DNA from: Prostheceraeus crozeri
Taxonomy: Eukaryota; Platyhelminthes; Polycladida; Euryleptidae
DNA length: 64,000 nucleotides
Assembly: GCA_907163375.1 (NCBI GenBank)
Contig: CAJQUW010012665.1
Location: 186,001 to 250,000, forward strand
Direction of reading: 5' to 3'
The number at the start of each line of letters is the position of its first letter. Positions within the stretch are counted from its first letter, which is position 1. The notes below the pieces were generated by a model. That model saw nothing but the letters and a program-made list of their open reading frames with translations, made no database searches and was not told where the DNA came from. This document shows positions 22,361 to 33,801 of the stretch, in pieces. The translations under genes and the position numbers were made by a program.

Positions 22361-24403
22361 GATGATATTGAGTTGCATGTTGTGACGCTACATGTCCTAA
22401 ACATTAATTTGAGTTGCAAGATGATATTCAATGAATATTCATTGTTTTGAAATTCTGTTCTGAACGTTGAGAAATATTTCCAACACAATTCTTATTAATC
22501 TCAAATGATGACGGACATGAATGATCAATTTAGCTTCCGATTACGTCAATTGATCCTTCTGTTAATCTTTCTCTCAGCAGAAATTGCCTAAAGGAGAGTT
22601 CTTAATGAAAATCAACGAAGCTTGTGGTCGTCAGCTTCGACAGTTTTGAAGTATCTTCATTGGATGCCATGATTGGACAAAAATATGTACCGGCGACTGA
22701 TAGATAGTGAGTAGAGGCCTGTATGACTGCCGAAGTGTTTAGAACACCGACAATATAGAGATGAACGGAAACTAGAGACAAAGAGGGATGTGCGGTCATC
22801 AAGGCATCTAACTCACTACTCGACAGGTCAACAGTCAGCTTTGCTGTCTCCCAGGTAGTGCACACCATCCCTTGAAGGATCCAGACTTTCATACATCATG
22901 CGACCGGATTGACTGCAGTTTTCTTGTCGAGAGCGGACACAGGCGTCTGCAGTCTTCACCCTGTTTAAACCCTGGCTCAACTCTTATTTAAGCTAGAGCG
23001 CCCTATGATATTCAGCGTTGATTAAAGAAACAGCTGAGCTTTAATAATTGTATAAATGATTGTATAGCATTGATGTTTGGAGCATTCACTATCATTATTA
23101 CACAACACAGATGACCTCTAATTCACGAATGATTTTTTCCATAATGCATTTAGTATTCAAGTTATATTATGAATACAGCTACATGTACATGCATTCATCA
23201 CGTGATTAGGTCTATCAACCACCACTGGTGAGAATCCTCCGAAGATGCAGCTATAAGATAGAGGTATGTGGGATGGGGTATTTGGAATGCTAGTTGAAGC
23301 ATGAGCTATGCCGCAGGCGGCCATGTTATTCCAATTTTGCCTTCTTTTTAAAAGGCTGTCATAAAAAAAGTATTCGGTTTTTAACCTACTACATGCAAGT
23401 TCTCTCTCATAATCAAAATTTATTTGCCAGAAAAAATCAGACAGCTCGCATCAACATCTTCGTCACAATCTCAGAAAAAAGCTGTTATAGCTAGCTCTGC
23501 TGTTTCCTGCCTCAAGTGTAGATGCAACGGGATTGTTTTCTCTGCTATTTACTAATCAACTCAATCAGGCCTCTGAAAACCCTTGAATTTTGATGAATTC
23601 ATCAATTTAAATATTTTACATGTTAAAATATTGAAAAGGTCTACATATCATGTAACACAAAGGACTTCATTTTGAAAAGAATGCCTCCCTGAGAAGAACG
23701 CCGATTTGACCTTACTGTCGAAATCAAATACTATGCGACGAAGAGCCAGCGAGATAAAGGAAGAACTCTCTTCTATCAACGTCGAACTCAACAAACTTAA
23801 ATCTGTTTATTATCTAGGAGCCGCATTTTGTTGTCCATCAGAGTTGTTTCGAATTTAATCAGACCTTTTTTGTCAATTTTTTTTGTTCATGAAAATTCTT
23901 AATCCTGAATTGTATTGCTATGTTCTGAGAATTTTTTAGAGATTATTAAAAAGCTGTAACCACTGAGATATTTTTACACAAATCATTCACATGTACTATT
24001 ACTTGCAAAGCAGGTTTCTTATTTGAGTGCAGGGATTATACATACATATGCCCCTTAAATATTATACAATATCGTAGGTATTTTGAGTTCTCAAGTTGGC
24101 AACTAACGCCATTTTGCTTTATTAACCTGTAATTGTGCCGTATGTTACCTTTTGCCGTCGAGTCGGCTACGACGTCTAACCAGCATGACACATCTTTCTA
24201 TCACAGCGGCTTCCGGCTGCCACATAGATCTTTAGCTGAATTTTCAAGTATTTAACATATAATTCAATTGATTTTCTACTCATTCTGAAATTTAGAAATA
24301 ACCTTAGAAGCAATTGGAGAAGAGCCATTGTCGCACGTCCAACCCCAAGATAATGGGAAAATAAGGAAAATAATAAACGATGATGATGATATTGTATAGA
24401 AAA
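22361..24403. other. No gene recognised
   Basis: AT-rich, no motif or repeat structure that I can support on either strand. Confidence 0.4.
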
Positions 24404-24476
24404 AATGCCACAAGTCGTGTCGAAGTCATTTATAAAAGAAAAAAGTAGAAAAGTCACACCGAGATCTTTCGACCTG
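24404..24476 (+). repeat. Inverted partner of the Penelope-like fragment at 25.2 kb
   Basis: About 73 bp starting AATGCCACAAGTCGTGTCG is repeated on the opposite strand at 25219-25147, where it leads into a Penelope GIY-YIG domain. Here the similarity ends abruptly. Either two copies lie head to head or one copy was partly inverted. Confidence 0.65.
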
Positions 24477-24810
24477 GTCTCAACAGGGTGTACGCAGATA
24501 ATGACAATACAAGGCAAACAAGTCAGTGACACAAGGAGTGCTGTTCACGATGGCACAAAAGTTGCGTCACAAATTCTTTCTGTTGACAGAGAACTGGATT
24601 GCACGCTTTGATGTACAATGCCTCTAGCATAGAAATAAACTGTTTATCTGAAGTTCGCTAGAATGGAAATTGACTCAAGGTCGCGGCAGATCCGAGGGAA
24701 CTAAGTTGGGGCATGAACTGCCAATCAAAAGCTTCGATTTACACATGTGACTGATTCTAATCCAATCATACAGACGTTGACAAGTGTATCTAAGTGAAAA
24801 TGCGTGCGAT

Positions 24811-25219
24811 TTATGTGCCGTTATTGTGCATTGCATGAAGCTTAATTTCCATTCTAGAGGTTTTATTGTTGTCAATTTCTATGGCCTCTAGTATCGATAA
24901 AATACTTCCCGATGTAGTACGTGACACAATCGAAAAGTTGGATCGCAGATCCGACTCTTCACGCGCGGAAGAACATTGTACGATATGCCTAGTCACTGCT
25001 GTTAGAGGCTTGCCTGATCGACCAACCGTGACCCAAACGGGGACATGCTCTCTGACACGAGTTGCCATACGTCCACGAGTCCTACCAATGTAACTGTCTC
25101 CAAAGGCACAAACATACTTGTAGATCACTTCAGAGCTCGTAAACGCGAGGTCAAAAGATCTCAGTGTCACGTTTCTACTTTTTTCTTTTATAAATGACTT
25201 CGACACGACTTGTGGCATT
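24811..25219 (-). pseudogene. Penelope-like element, GIY-YIG endonuclease domain
   Basis: The 135-codon frame reads SSEVIYKYVCAFGDSYIGRT, then RMATRVREHVPVW, TAVTRHIVQC and SGSILSILEAIEIDNNKT. This is the C-terminal GIY-YIG nuclease of Penelope-like retroelements: the IYKYVC...SYIG core, the conserved Arg in VREH, and the Glu in LEAIEI. The RT domain that should precede it is not present. It is a 3'-end fragment, common for these elements because they are often 5'-truncated. Confidence 0.85.
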
Positions 25220-25910
25220 TTTTCTATATCTATCTATATCAAGATCACAACAAGATTTAGATGATGATGATAAATCTATTTAATCATGTAGAATGTATTT
25301 CAACACTTACATTATATATAAGAAATCTCAAATTGCGTGACCCTTGAAAATCCTTGATTCGTTCGAAAAGCCACTGACAGAACCCTGTCAGTGTTCAGAT
25401 TTATGTGTTGTTTTGAACGTAGAATATGGAAGATGTTTACGAAAGACATTATTGATTAATTGGACTGTGACAAAAATAACTGCAATTAATTGATTGCTGA
25501 GCACAACTTGATTGCAATTGAATAAACCCTGGTCATTACATTCCGTCAAATGATGTGTTTATTTTCCTGCCGATTAAGTATTATTCTTTATTCGTGGTAG
25601 ACTGTCAGGATATCGTTTCATGTGCTGCTGTTGTTGCTGGAATTTCGAATGCGAAGCCTCTCTTGTAGTCAATGAAGTACAGTATAATCCCACTACAACG
25701 CATACTTTATACATAAACCCTTGCGCCGATATATTTTTCATCGGCGGCGGCGTTTATCGGCGTACATCTGCTGAGTTCATGAGAATAGAAGTTGCATCTC
25801 TCCTTAGTATGTAAGCATAGGCCTATTCTTCGCTATCCTTCGCTTCATCGAAAAAACGGATAGTCTAAATCTCATTATTGATTAAAATTAGTACAGAAGA
25901 ATTCGATAAA
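25220..25910. other. No gene recognised
   Basis: AT-rich spacer between the Penelope-like fragment and a MITE. Nothing recognised. Confidence 0.4.
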
Positions 25911-25918
25911 TATTCACC

Positions 25919-26524
25919 CACAGAATTAAATATTTTGTTTATCTGCTTCGGTTTGCTAGAAGTGTGATTAATACGAAACTGACGGCATATCGGGGAACCT
26001 ATTAAGTGGGCAAAGAGGAATTCCTAATACCTTACAGAGATAGGAAAAAAGTCGTGCGTCGCTTGCGGATTAATGTGAGTTCCAGCAAAGTGCTTCGATT
26101 GCCAAAATTCCTTCAGATTCGAAGAATTCAGATCATTGCGCACAAGTTTTCTCCATAATGCTGGCCCTTCCGATCATTATTAAAGAAAGTAGCAGACGTA
26201 CGAAAATTAGTTCACTTGATGATTTCACATCCTCTCCTCGGCATTTCTCAGTGTATAGTGCATACATTGAATCGAATGTTAGCCAAGATGTGTGTTTTGG
26301 TGTGTGCGAAGTGATATCACAGCACGCACGCATCTCTCACTGGCTCTGGTGTCCTCTGCTGACAGCTTATTGTTTGCCATTTCCAATAGCAAGCGATACA
26401 CGAATTATCCATACGAGAAAGAGCAAGTTGTCTGATTCTGTGATGTGCCATTTCGATATTAAGGTTGTATGTAACCCTTCCTTTCTTGGAAACCGAGGCG
26501 CGCGCAGATTAATCTAATTCTGTG
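25919..26524. mobile_element. hAT-type MITE, family A, copy 1 (606 bp)
   Basis: Ends CACAGAATTA and TAATTCTGTG (perfect 10-bp inverted repeat) with an exact 8-bp duplication TATTCACC on both sides (25911-25918 and 26525-26532). It is over 90% similar by eye to 57397-58009, which has its own 8-bp duplication. It holds no transposase. An open frame of 119 codons inside (26158-26517) is only partly preserved in the other copy and I treat it as fortuitous. Confidence 0.92.
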
Positions 26525-26532
26525 TATTCACC

Positions 26533-26816
26533 ATCTGAAAATGTTGTGATGCATATAGCCTACCCAGTCGGCACAATTCGCAGAAGTTGCGTTTTATCAA
26601 CTAAGGGTTCTTAATGAAACAACAATTGTGATTTTTGTGTAATTAACAGAAATGCGACACCCTTTTATAGGGCTGAGTAACCGATGAATTATTTTTTATG
26701 ACATCATGTCTTCATTACTGTACAGTACGAGTACACGTGATAGACATGTACATCCTACACTTGAATTCTAGCAAAGTGAAAATGTTGTAGCTTGACCGAT
26801 CGATACCCATACAAGC
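26533..26816. other. No gene recognised
   Basis: Short AT-rich spacer; nothing recognised. Confidence 0.4.
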
Positions 26817-27098
26817 TTATTCACCGACAACTTCGTTCCTGTTAGAATGTAGGGCTAATCTCTTGTCTATACCCAACTGGAAAGTATATTTGGACTTTTC
26901 CTCAGGAACAAGCGATATGTTCCTAAGTTCCAGAAATATAAGAGATGACTGAAGGCGGGAGGACCATAATGAATCAATGATGTGAAAAATATCAGTTTTC
27001 TCTCCCGAGTAATTTAATGCCACTAAATAATTACGAATAAAAGATATGTACACAGCCGACGTTTCGGGTCCAGACCCTTTCTCAAGGCAAGGCAGCAA
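26817..27098 (-). repeat. Penelope-like terminal region (tentative)
   Basis: On the minus strand the stretch around 27090-27050 reads TTGAGAAAGGGTCTGGACCC then GAAACGTCGGCTGTG. The GGGTC/GACCC hairpin followed by GAAACGTC resembles the end regions of animal Penelope-like elements, which often carry hammerhead ribozyme motifs; here the first core box is not intact (TTGAGAA). No coding part of the element is attached. Confidence 0.4.
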
Positions 27099-27101
27099 TG
27101 T

Positions 27102-27560
27102 ATGAGTTCCTGGGCGAGAACAATAAGACTCCTAAGTTCCAGTTAGAAATGCAGATGGAGACAGTTAATCCATAAAATAAAGCGAAAAATGTCTCCGTCT
27201 GCGCGACGCCGAAGAAGTGACCGGCGGCGGCGTTCCCCGGCGGCGCAGGGGTCTATTTATACATTGCATGTTTGAAATTTCATAGTCCATGTATTTGTAC
27301 AAAATGTCACTGAATACAACGGACATTTGTTATTTGAGTGTACTTTTTAACAGAATGATATTATTCAAGCAATTTTGTCCTTCAGCTGTACGCTAATCTT
27401 CATGGTAGGCTTTCCAAGAGCGCTGGCTGGTTTCGTCCTTTCTTGTTATTTCCGATAATTATCTCTATCGGTTAATATGATGCTAAGAATATTTATGATG
27501 GTAGATTTGCGCTTCACTGCCTCCTATGCATGAGTTCCTGGGCGAGAACAATAAGACTCC
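27102..27560 (+). repeat. 31-bp direct repeat pair
   Basis: A 31-bp sequence starting ATGAGTTCCTGGGCGAGAAC occurs at 27102-27132 and again at 27530-27560, without differences that I can see. About 400 bp of unrelated sequence lies between. It could be the relic of a duplication accompanying an insertion, or a local rearrangement of the neighbouring Penelope-like end. Confidence 0.7.
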
Positions 27561-30234
27561 GTTAAGTGACTTGTAATGATCTTCAGAACTCCCGCCGTGA
27601 TCTCTCAATCACATTGTTTATGATAATGATTGACTGATTACCTCATTGCTTACAACCTGGATATCTCTTCAACCCTCGCAACACAAGATGACAAACATGT
27701 TCACATACAACACTTCAATTACATTAATCAGATAACTGTACAACTTCAGACTTTCAGCTACTGTTTATTTCATCGGCAATACAAACGCTATTTCTATAAA
27801 GAAAAGTGATCTAAGAACGCAGAAAGAGCACATCAAATAGTTCATGCTGACATCTTGCTTCATTTTCATGTAGCCGGGCATGAACATAGACGCATGCGTG
27901 CTATAAATAATAATAATAATGATAACTGTATATTTATAGAGCGCTATTACTTGCTGAGCTCATGGCGCAACAAAATTATACAACATTACATGTACACAAA
28001 AAAACATAAACACGTCAGCGATTGTAAGAAATAAAGAATGTCTTCAAAGACCTTTCAAATGAGTGTAGGGATAGTATGACGTAACAAAGAGCGTTGAGAA
28101 CACATGCCTCTCTCTCCGTGTACCCCGTGTATCAGACAGAAACCAAAATAACGCTGTTTGAAGCCGAAATAAATGTAATGCCAGATATTTCGTCTTGAAC
28201 AGACTTTCTCAATGGCAGAAGTGAGAAATTTCCGCTTTCATCTTTCATCTGCAGATGATGCGGCAGGGGGTATGATGCAGGTGATTATGTCATTGACAAA
28301 CAAATGAAATCAGTTAATCCTCTCCAACTTCCTGGGCAGCTTCCTGGGTCGGAAATTAATGTATCTTAGTTGACATTTCTGGAAAATGGGCGAAGAGCTC
28401 CGTATGCATATGTAGTTTTGCTTTTATTCTCGATGAATGAAATGTTCAACACCTTTGTTTATCATGATAAAGAAGCGATTCAGTGAGAATCGTTGCGACT
28501 TCCTGTTGAGATAACACATTTGGAGATTTTGGGAAATGATGAAAATGGACGTCTTCACATTTCCGAAAACTACTTTCATTTTACTTTCTTTGTATAGAGT
28601 AATTTTTGCATAGAGATAACCCTGATAATCATAAGCTGTTGATACTACATACATCTCATAAAAAGCGTTTACTCATATGGAGTGCAATTATTTTCATATT
28701 TTATGGCTATATATCTCTTCATATATGTTAAATAAATGCTAAATCTCCCCGATTCCCATTGGAGATTTCTTGTTCTGATTTGTTTTTCAAATAAACTCTT
28801 ATTTGTTTATTTATTTAAATAGGATTTTGCTTCTTATTGGAGGCACAGTGGTAAATACGTTATGGACAAACTTGTTTTTAGAAAATCTCAAACTTCGTCA
28901 ATTACTACAAGGGGTCAAGAACTAGGAAAGGATGAAAGTGGACTTCCTAGAGAAAGTGGAACAGATGAAACTGTTTTATTATTTAAAACTATCATGTAAA
29001 AACAGCACATTGTTCATTTTTGTTTTGAAAATTCATCAGAAAGTCGCCCCCCCCCTAAGAGCAGCGTCTGGCTACGGGGCTGAATGCATTTCATTTTATA
29101 AAAAGTCAAAGCAAATCATAACAAAATAAGAAGAGTCAACATTTCTGAAAAAGCGTCGCATAGTGCATCAAAAGTGAAACATGGAGAATATGTGATAGAA
29201 AAATAAACACTCTCACATCGAAAAACCATCATTAAACAATCTGGCCATGGAAATGAAAAAGGAATTTTTACGTGCTGCAGTTTTACACAGTAGAATCATG
29301 CATGGAACCGCTATGAAACAATTTGGATGGCATTAAATGTGACATTGGATGATTTCTATCTGACGAGATCTTTTCAAAGAGCTTATAGCGGTCCGCGGTA
29401 CAGTGCGTCGGTAAGACAAAGGCACAAAATCCGCACAAGAGCAATTGGTCTCATTACAGATGATCTTATGACAGCTATTTTGAACTCTTTCTAAGAGTTC
29501 TTCTTTCAAATGACTGAGGTACATTTCAGTCAATAGCGACTCTATATTTCTTTTTTTTTAGATAAATGCTAATTTTTCTCTTACTATAAATTTAACTTTT
29601 GAGGCTGTGCATCTTAAATGTACAGGACCGCGCTTGGTCGGGTTTGAGCGTCCAAGATTAAGCGGTCGAAACGCGATCGTCCTGACCAAGTTCCTGTTGA
29701 TGACCTCATTAAAAATAGTCAAATAATTTGTATGCACATTTTGCAGAATTTTATTTCACGTTTTAGCTTAAAGAAAATTAAGAGATTTAAATAATTAATT
29801 AAAATTAAATAAATTAAAATTAAGAGAATTAATTCTCTTACACAGCTGGTAGATTTTAGATAGCGTAATCCCGCTGTGTTAGCTCGATCTGATATTTTGA
29901 TTGGAAACAGACCTGTCCTCTTATCATCTGAATGGGCAGACTGCTAAATAGAATCTTTTCAATATATAAGTGATAAACATAATTTTGAACAGAACGACTT
30001 ACTCGCCAATTCATTCCACATGAAGAGAGGAGAACTGTTGTTTGTCCTTCTAGTAAGCATTTTTAAAAGTTTTAGACATTTTAGGATATAATAATGTTCT
30101 TTTAAATCATATTTTGCACCTTTTAGAAAATTAACTAGTCGTTAGCTTGTTTTTTTTAATTTTGTTACCTTGACGCAATTTGCTACATTGAATTATCAAA
30201 TTAGGAATTAGGCCGTTTTGGACCGGATAACTTG
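27561..30234. other. No gene recognised; one structured hairpin
   Basis: AT-rich. A short AAT-type microsatellite lies near 27905. At 29633-29690 a 10-bp stem (CTTGGTCGGG with CCTGACCAAG) encloses GGTCGAAACGCG, reminiscent of the GAAAC box of Penelope-type ends, but no full ribozyme can be drawn. Nothing else recognised. Confidence 0.4.
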
Positions 30235-31612
30235 GTCGGGATAGAGTGGTTTTGAGAAGGACACGCGTGTGAGTGATTGGACTTGGTGGACGGGTGACCT
30301 TCACAGTCCCCGTCGGGATAGAGTGGTTTTGAGAAGGACACGCGTGTGAGTGGTTGGACTTGGTGGACGGGTGACCTTCACAGTCCCCGTCGGGATAGAG
30401 TGGTTTTGAAAAGGACACGCGTGTGAGTGGTTGGACTTGGTGGACGGGTGACCTTCACAGTCCCCGTCGGGATAGAGTAGTTTTCAAAAGGACACGCGTG
30501 TGAGTGGTTGGACTTGGTGGACGGGGGACCTTCACAGTCCCCGTCGGGATAGAGTGGTTTTGAGAAGGACACGCGTGTGAGTGGTTGGACGTGGTAGACG
30601 GGTGACCTTCACAGTCTTCGTCGGGATAGAGTGGTTTTGAGAAGGACACGCGTGTGAGTGGTTGGACTTGGTGGACGGGTGACCTTCACAGTCCCCGTCG
30701 GGATAGAGTAGTTTTCAGAAGGACACGCGTGTGAGTGGTTGGACTTGGTGGACGGGTGACCTTCACAGTCCCCGTCGGGATAGAGTAGTTTTCAGAAGGA
30801 CACGCATGTGAGTGGTTGGACTTGATGGACGGGTGACCTTCACAGTCCCCGTCGGGATAGAGTAGTTTTCAAAAGGACACGCGTGTGAGTGGTTGGGCAT
30901 GATGGACGGGTGACCTTCACAGTCCCCGTCGGGATAGAGTAGTTTTCAGAAGGACACGCGTGTGAGTGGTTGGACTTGGTGGACGGGTGATCTTCACAGT
31001 CCCCGGCGGGATAGAGTGGTTTTGAGAAGGACACGCGTGTGAGTGGTTGGACTTCGTGGACGGGTGATCTTCACAGTCTTCGTCGGGATAGAGTGGTTTT
31101 GAGAAGGACACGCGTGTGAGTGGTTGGACTTGGTGGACGGGTGACCTTCACAGTCCCCGTCGGGATAGAGTAGTTTTCAGAAGGACACGCATGTGAGTGA
31201 TTGGACTTGGTGGACGGGTGACCTTCACAGTCCCCGTCGGGATAGAGTAGTTTTCAGAAGGACACGCATGTGAGTGGTTGGACTTGATGGACGGGTGACC
31301 TTCACAGTCCCCGTCGGGATAGAGTAGTTTTCAAAAGGACACGCGTGTGAGTGGTTGGGCATGATGGACGGGTGACCTTCACAGTCCCTGTCGGGATAGA
31401 GTGGTTTTGAGAAGGACACGCGTGTGAGTGGTTGGACTTGGTGGACGGGTGATCTTCACAGTCTCCGTCGGGATAGAGTAGTTTTCAGAAGGACACGCGT
31501 GTGAGTGGTTGGACTTGGTGGACGGGTGATCTTCACAGTCTCCGTCGGGATAGAGTAGTTTTCAGAAGGACACGCATGTGAGTGGTTGGACTTGATGGAC
31601 GGGTGACCTTCA
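30235..31612. repeat. 77-bp minisatellite, about 18 copies
   Basis: The unit runs from GTCGGGATAGAG through GGACACGCGTGTGAGTGG to GGTGACCTTCACAGTCC. Variants differ at a few sites (GTGGTTTTGAG or GTAGTTTTCA; CGCGTG or CGCATG). Units 5-9 and 11-15 share the same series of variants, giving a higher-order period of six units (462 bp). Because 77 is not a multiple of three, overlapping 64-codon frames recur on the minus strand; I regard them as by-products. Confidence 0.97.
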
Positions 31613-32376
31613 GGGAAGTGTCAAAATTATGTTCGTGAAAATATTAAGATGTTGGAAGAAGAATGTCCTCATTTCGATTGATAGGAAATTAATGGAATGA
31701 ATATCGTTTCAGATGAAAGGAGAAATTGTTATTCAGCGATGATTACGTTGAGAAATCAATGACAGTGTTTTCTTCAGCACATCAAGGGCAACTCATGGTG
31801 AGTAAGAGCATTTCCACTTCGAAACTTAATGCAAAAATGTCTCTCTACGAAAAGAAGAAGGTATTGTTGTGAATGTTGAAAATCGTGACTGGCAGGGGCA
31901 TTCACTTTATTATTCCTGTTAATTCAAGATGGGTTCTTCAGATAACTAGAATTCCGAATCACCGACAAGTCGTGGAACTATGGTCCTTTTTATTATTTAT
32001 GGTTTAATTTGCATAAACAAAGGTCCGTAGCATAAAGTAATGAGCATCTCCAGAAAGACTAAAGGGAAGGTAAAATTGACATTGCGGTGTTGATTGCTCG
32101 CCTGGATAAGAAGATTAGGAAATGTTGATGCAGGTGAACGTCTGTAGCATTTGTCAATAGCGTTACGTCTTACAGAGTCTCGTCAGTTATGCTCGGATAG
32201 GCTCGTAAAATGTCCGACTGTTCTGACCTTCATTTTCAGTTTGTTGATCTTGAGAATGAAACACATCTACGGCACTGAAGAAGCACTGGTCATCGTATAT
32301 CAGGTGACATTTTCCTATTTTCAAAGAAAGAGTTAATCAATTTCTTTCTTGTTAAGACAAGTAACCTGCAATTGAT
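31613..32376. other. No gene recognised
   Basis: AT-rich spacer between the minisatellite and a tRNA-like repeat. Nothing recognised. Confidence 0.4.
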
Positions 32377-32378
32377 AA

Positions 32379-32586
32379 ATTTTATCAAATCTCCACGTGC
32401 CTGCGTTAAAGCAATGCCTTCCTGGCTAATTCACGCTCTCAACAGATGGTCCGGTGGCCTTGTGGTTAGAGGTATGCTTGCACGTCCTCTAGCTCCAACG
32501 TCGCTGGTTCAAACCTACCCATGCTGATGAGGCCCAACAGGCCGAAACATGTCTCGTGGTTGCATCTGTTGAGATTTGATAAAATT
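32379..32586 (+). repeat. tRNA-like unit with hammerhead-like core inside nested inverted repeats
   Basis: Outer arms: AAATTTTATCAAATCTC (32379) and its exact complement ending at 32586. Inner arms: CTCAACAGATG (about 32438) and CATCTGTTGAG (about 32562). Between them lies a tRNA-like head (GGCCTTGTGGTTAGAGG as A box, GGTTCAAACC as B box) followed directly by CTGATGA, a GGCC/GGCC stem with loop CAACA, and GAAAC at 32524-32547. CTGATGA-stem-GAAA is the conserved hammerhead core. Stems I and III and the cleavage triplet cannot be placed cleanly, so activity is not claimed. Confidence 0.65.
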
Positions 32587-32700
32587 TCTTTCTTCGTGAC
32601 ATCATTCTGTTGAATAATGAGCTCCATAGGGAAAGTTCATGGAATTCTCTATTGAGTTCCTGGAAAATCCTTTACAAATCTAAACTTTCAAGTTATAACA

Positions 32701-33053
32701 TTGAAATTGCTAATCGTCACAAAGTTATATTGCAGCAAGGGTCACACTATTGTCGGATTATTTGATGATGACAAAGCAGTGTACAATGCATTAAACGACA
32801 TTCACCAGCACATTAGTTCATTTAAACACGCTTCCTTTGATATTTTCTTGGAGTTTTCTAAAATGATGAAAACATCCGTTATGTGTACCAAGAACATCCC
32901 TGTTTTAAGAAACAGCAATTAACTTTTATCGTTGCTGCAGCACGTGCCTGGAATGGTCTTCCTACTCATCTCAGGCAAATTGACAGTCTTTGTGAGTTCA
33001 AGAAACAGGTTAAGAATCACTTTATGAACTTTCATTCATTTAGTCTATGCTTT
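32701..33053 (+). pseudogene. LINE RT C-terminal tail
   Basis: The last part (from about 32915) reads LTFIVAAARAWNGLPTHLRQ, then SLCEFKKQVKNHF, the usual RxWNxLPxxLRxxxSLxxFKxxLKxxL ending of CR1/Jockey-like RTs. The upstream 200 bp are too decayed to align. A foldback MITE has inserted immediately after it, at a TA. Confidence 0.7.
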
Positions 33054-33055
33054 TA

Positions 33056-33799
33056 GTCCGGGAGCTAGCGTGAAGTTGTGCAGGGAACGAGGTAGTGCAT
33101 AAAACTTTCACATAGCATAGTACACCTCTAACCTACTGCAAAACTTCGCATCTGCCGGATCAGATCATTTGCTTTTCAGAAATAGAGAGGATAACACAAT
33201 CCTATGTATTTCCAATGGTAAAATTGTGACATTTAAGGTGTTGACTCCATTTTTTCGAATTTTTGCTCATAAAAGTTGCACAAATTGGTATTTTGTTGAA
33301 CTGGTTATTTTAGAAATCATCTACAGATCATGATCTTTCAAATGAGTTATCATTCAGTGACAGAGGATGAACTAAAGTGTACAAACAGACACTTTTCGTT
33401 GGTGTAACTGCAAATTTTAACATAGAAATTTCAGGAAAATTGTTGATATACTCTAACGAAAAGTGTCTGTTTGTACACTTTACTTCATCCTCTGTCACTG
33501 AATGATAACTCATTTGAAAGATCATGATCTGTATATGATTTCTATAATAACCAGTTCAACAAAATACCAATTTGTGTAACTTTTATGAGCAAAAATTCGA
33601 AAAAATGGAGTCAACACCTTAAATGTCACAATTTTACCACTGGAAATACATAGGATTGTGTTATCCTCTCTATTTCTGAAAAGCAAATGATCTGATCCGG
33701 CAGACGCGAAGTTTTGCAGTAGGTTAGAGGTGTACTATGCTATGTGAAAGTTTTATGTACTACCTCGTTCCCTGCACAACTTCACGCTAGCTCCCGGAC
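33056..33799. mobile_element. Foldback MITE, 744 bp, two 345-bp arms
   Basis: Begins GTCCGGGAGCTAGCGTGAAG and ends with its complement; a TA flanks each side (33054-33055, 33800-33801), pointing to a Tc1/mariner-type TA target. The left arm (33056-33400) and right arm (33455-33799) match over their whole length with few mismatches; the spacer is 54 bp. No protein is encoded. Any read-through transcript would form a hairpin of more than 300 bp. A second, incomplete copy is at 40501-40872 and a 96-bp relative at 36004-36099. Confidence 0.93.
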
Positions 33800-33801
33800 T
33801 A

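Noticed and set aside
26158-26517. A 119-codon plus-strand gene, partly repeated at 57637-57888
   Set aside because: Both lie inside copies of the family A MITE; the frame is not equally kept and shows no protein motif.
30131-31419. A series of 64-95 codon minus-strand frames sharing MSFSKPLYPD
   Set aside because: They recur because the 77-bp minisatellite is read in successive frames; each copy shifts the frame, and there is no start context or single long frame.
32524-32547. A complete, active hammerhead ribozyme
   Set aside because: Only the two core boxes and stem II are clear; stem III and the cleavage triplet cannot be placed without forcing.
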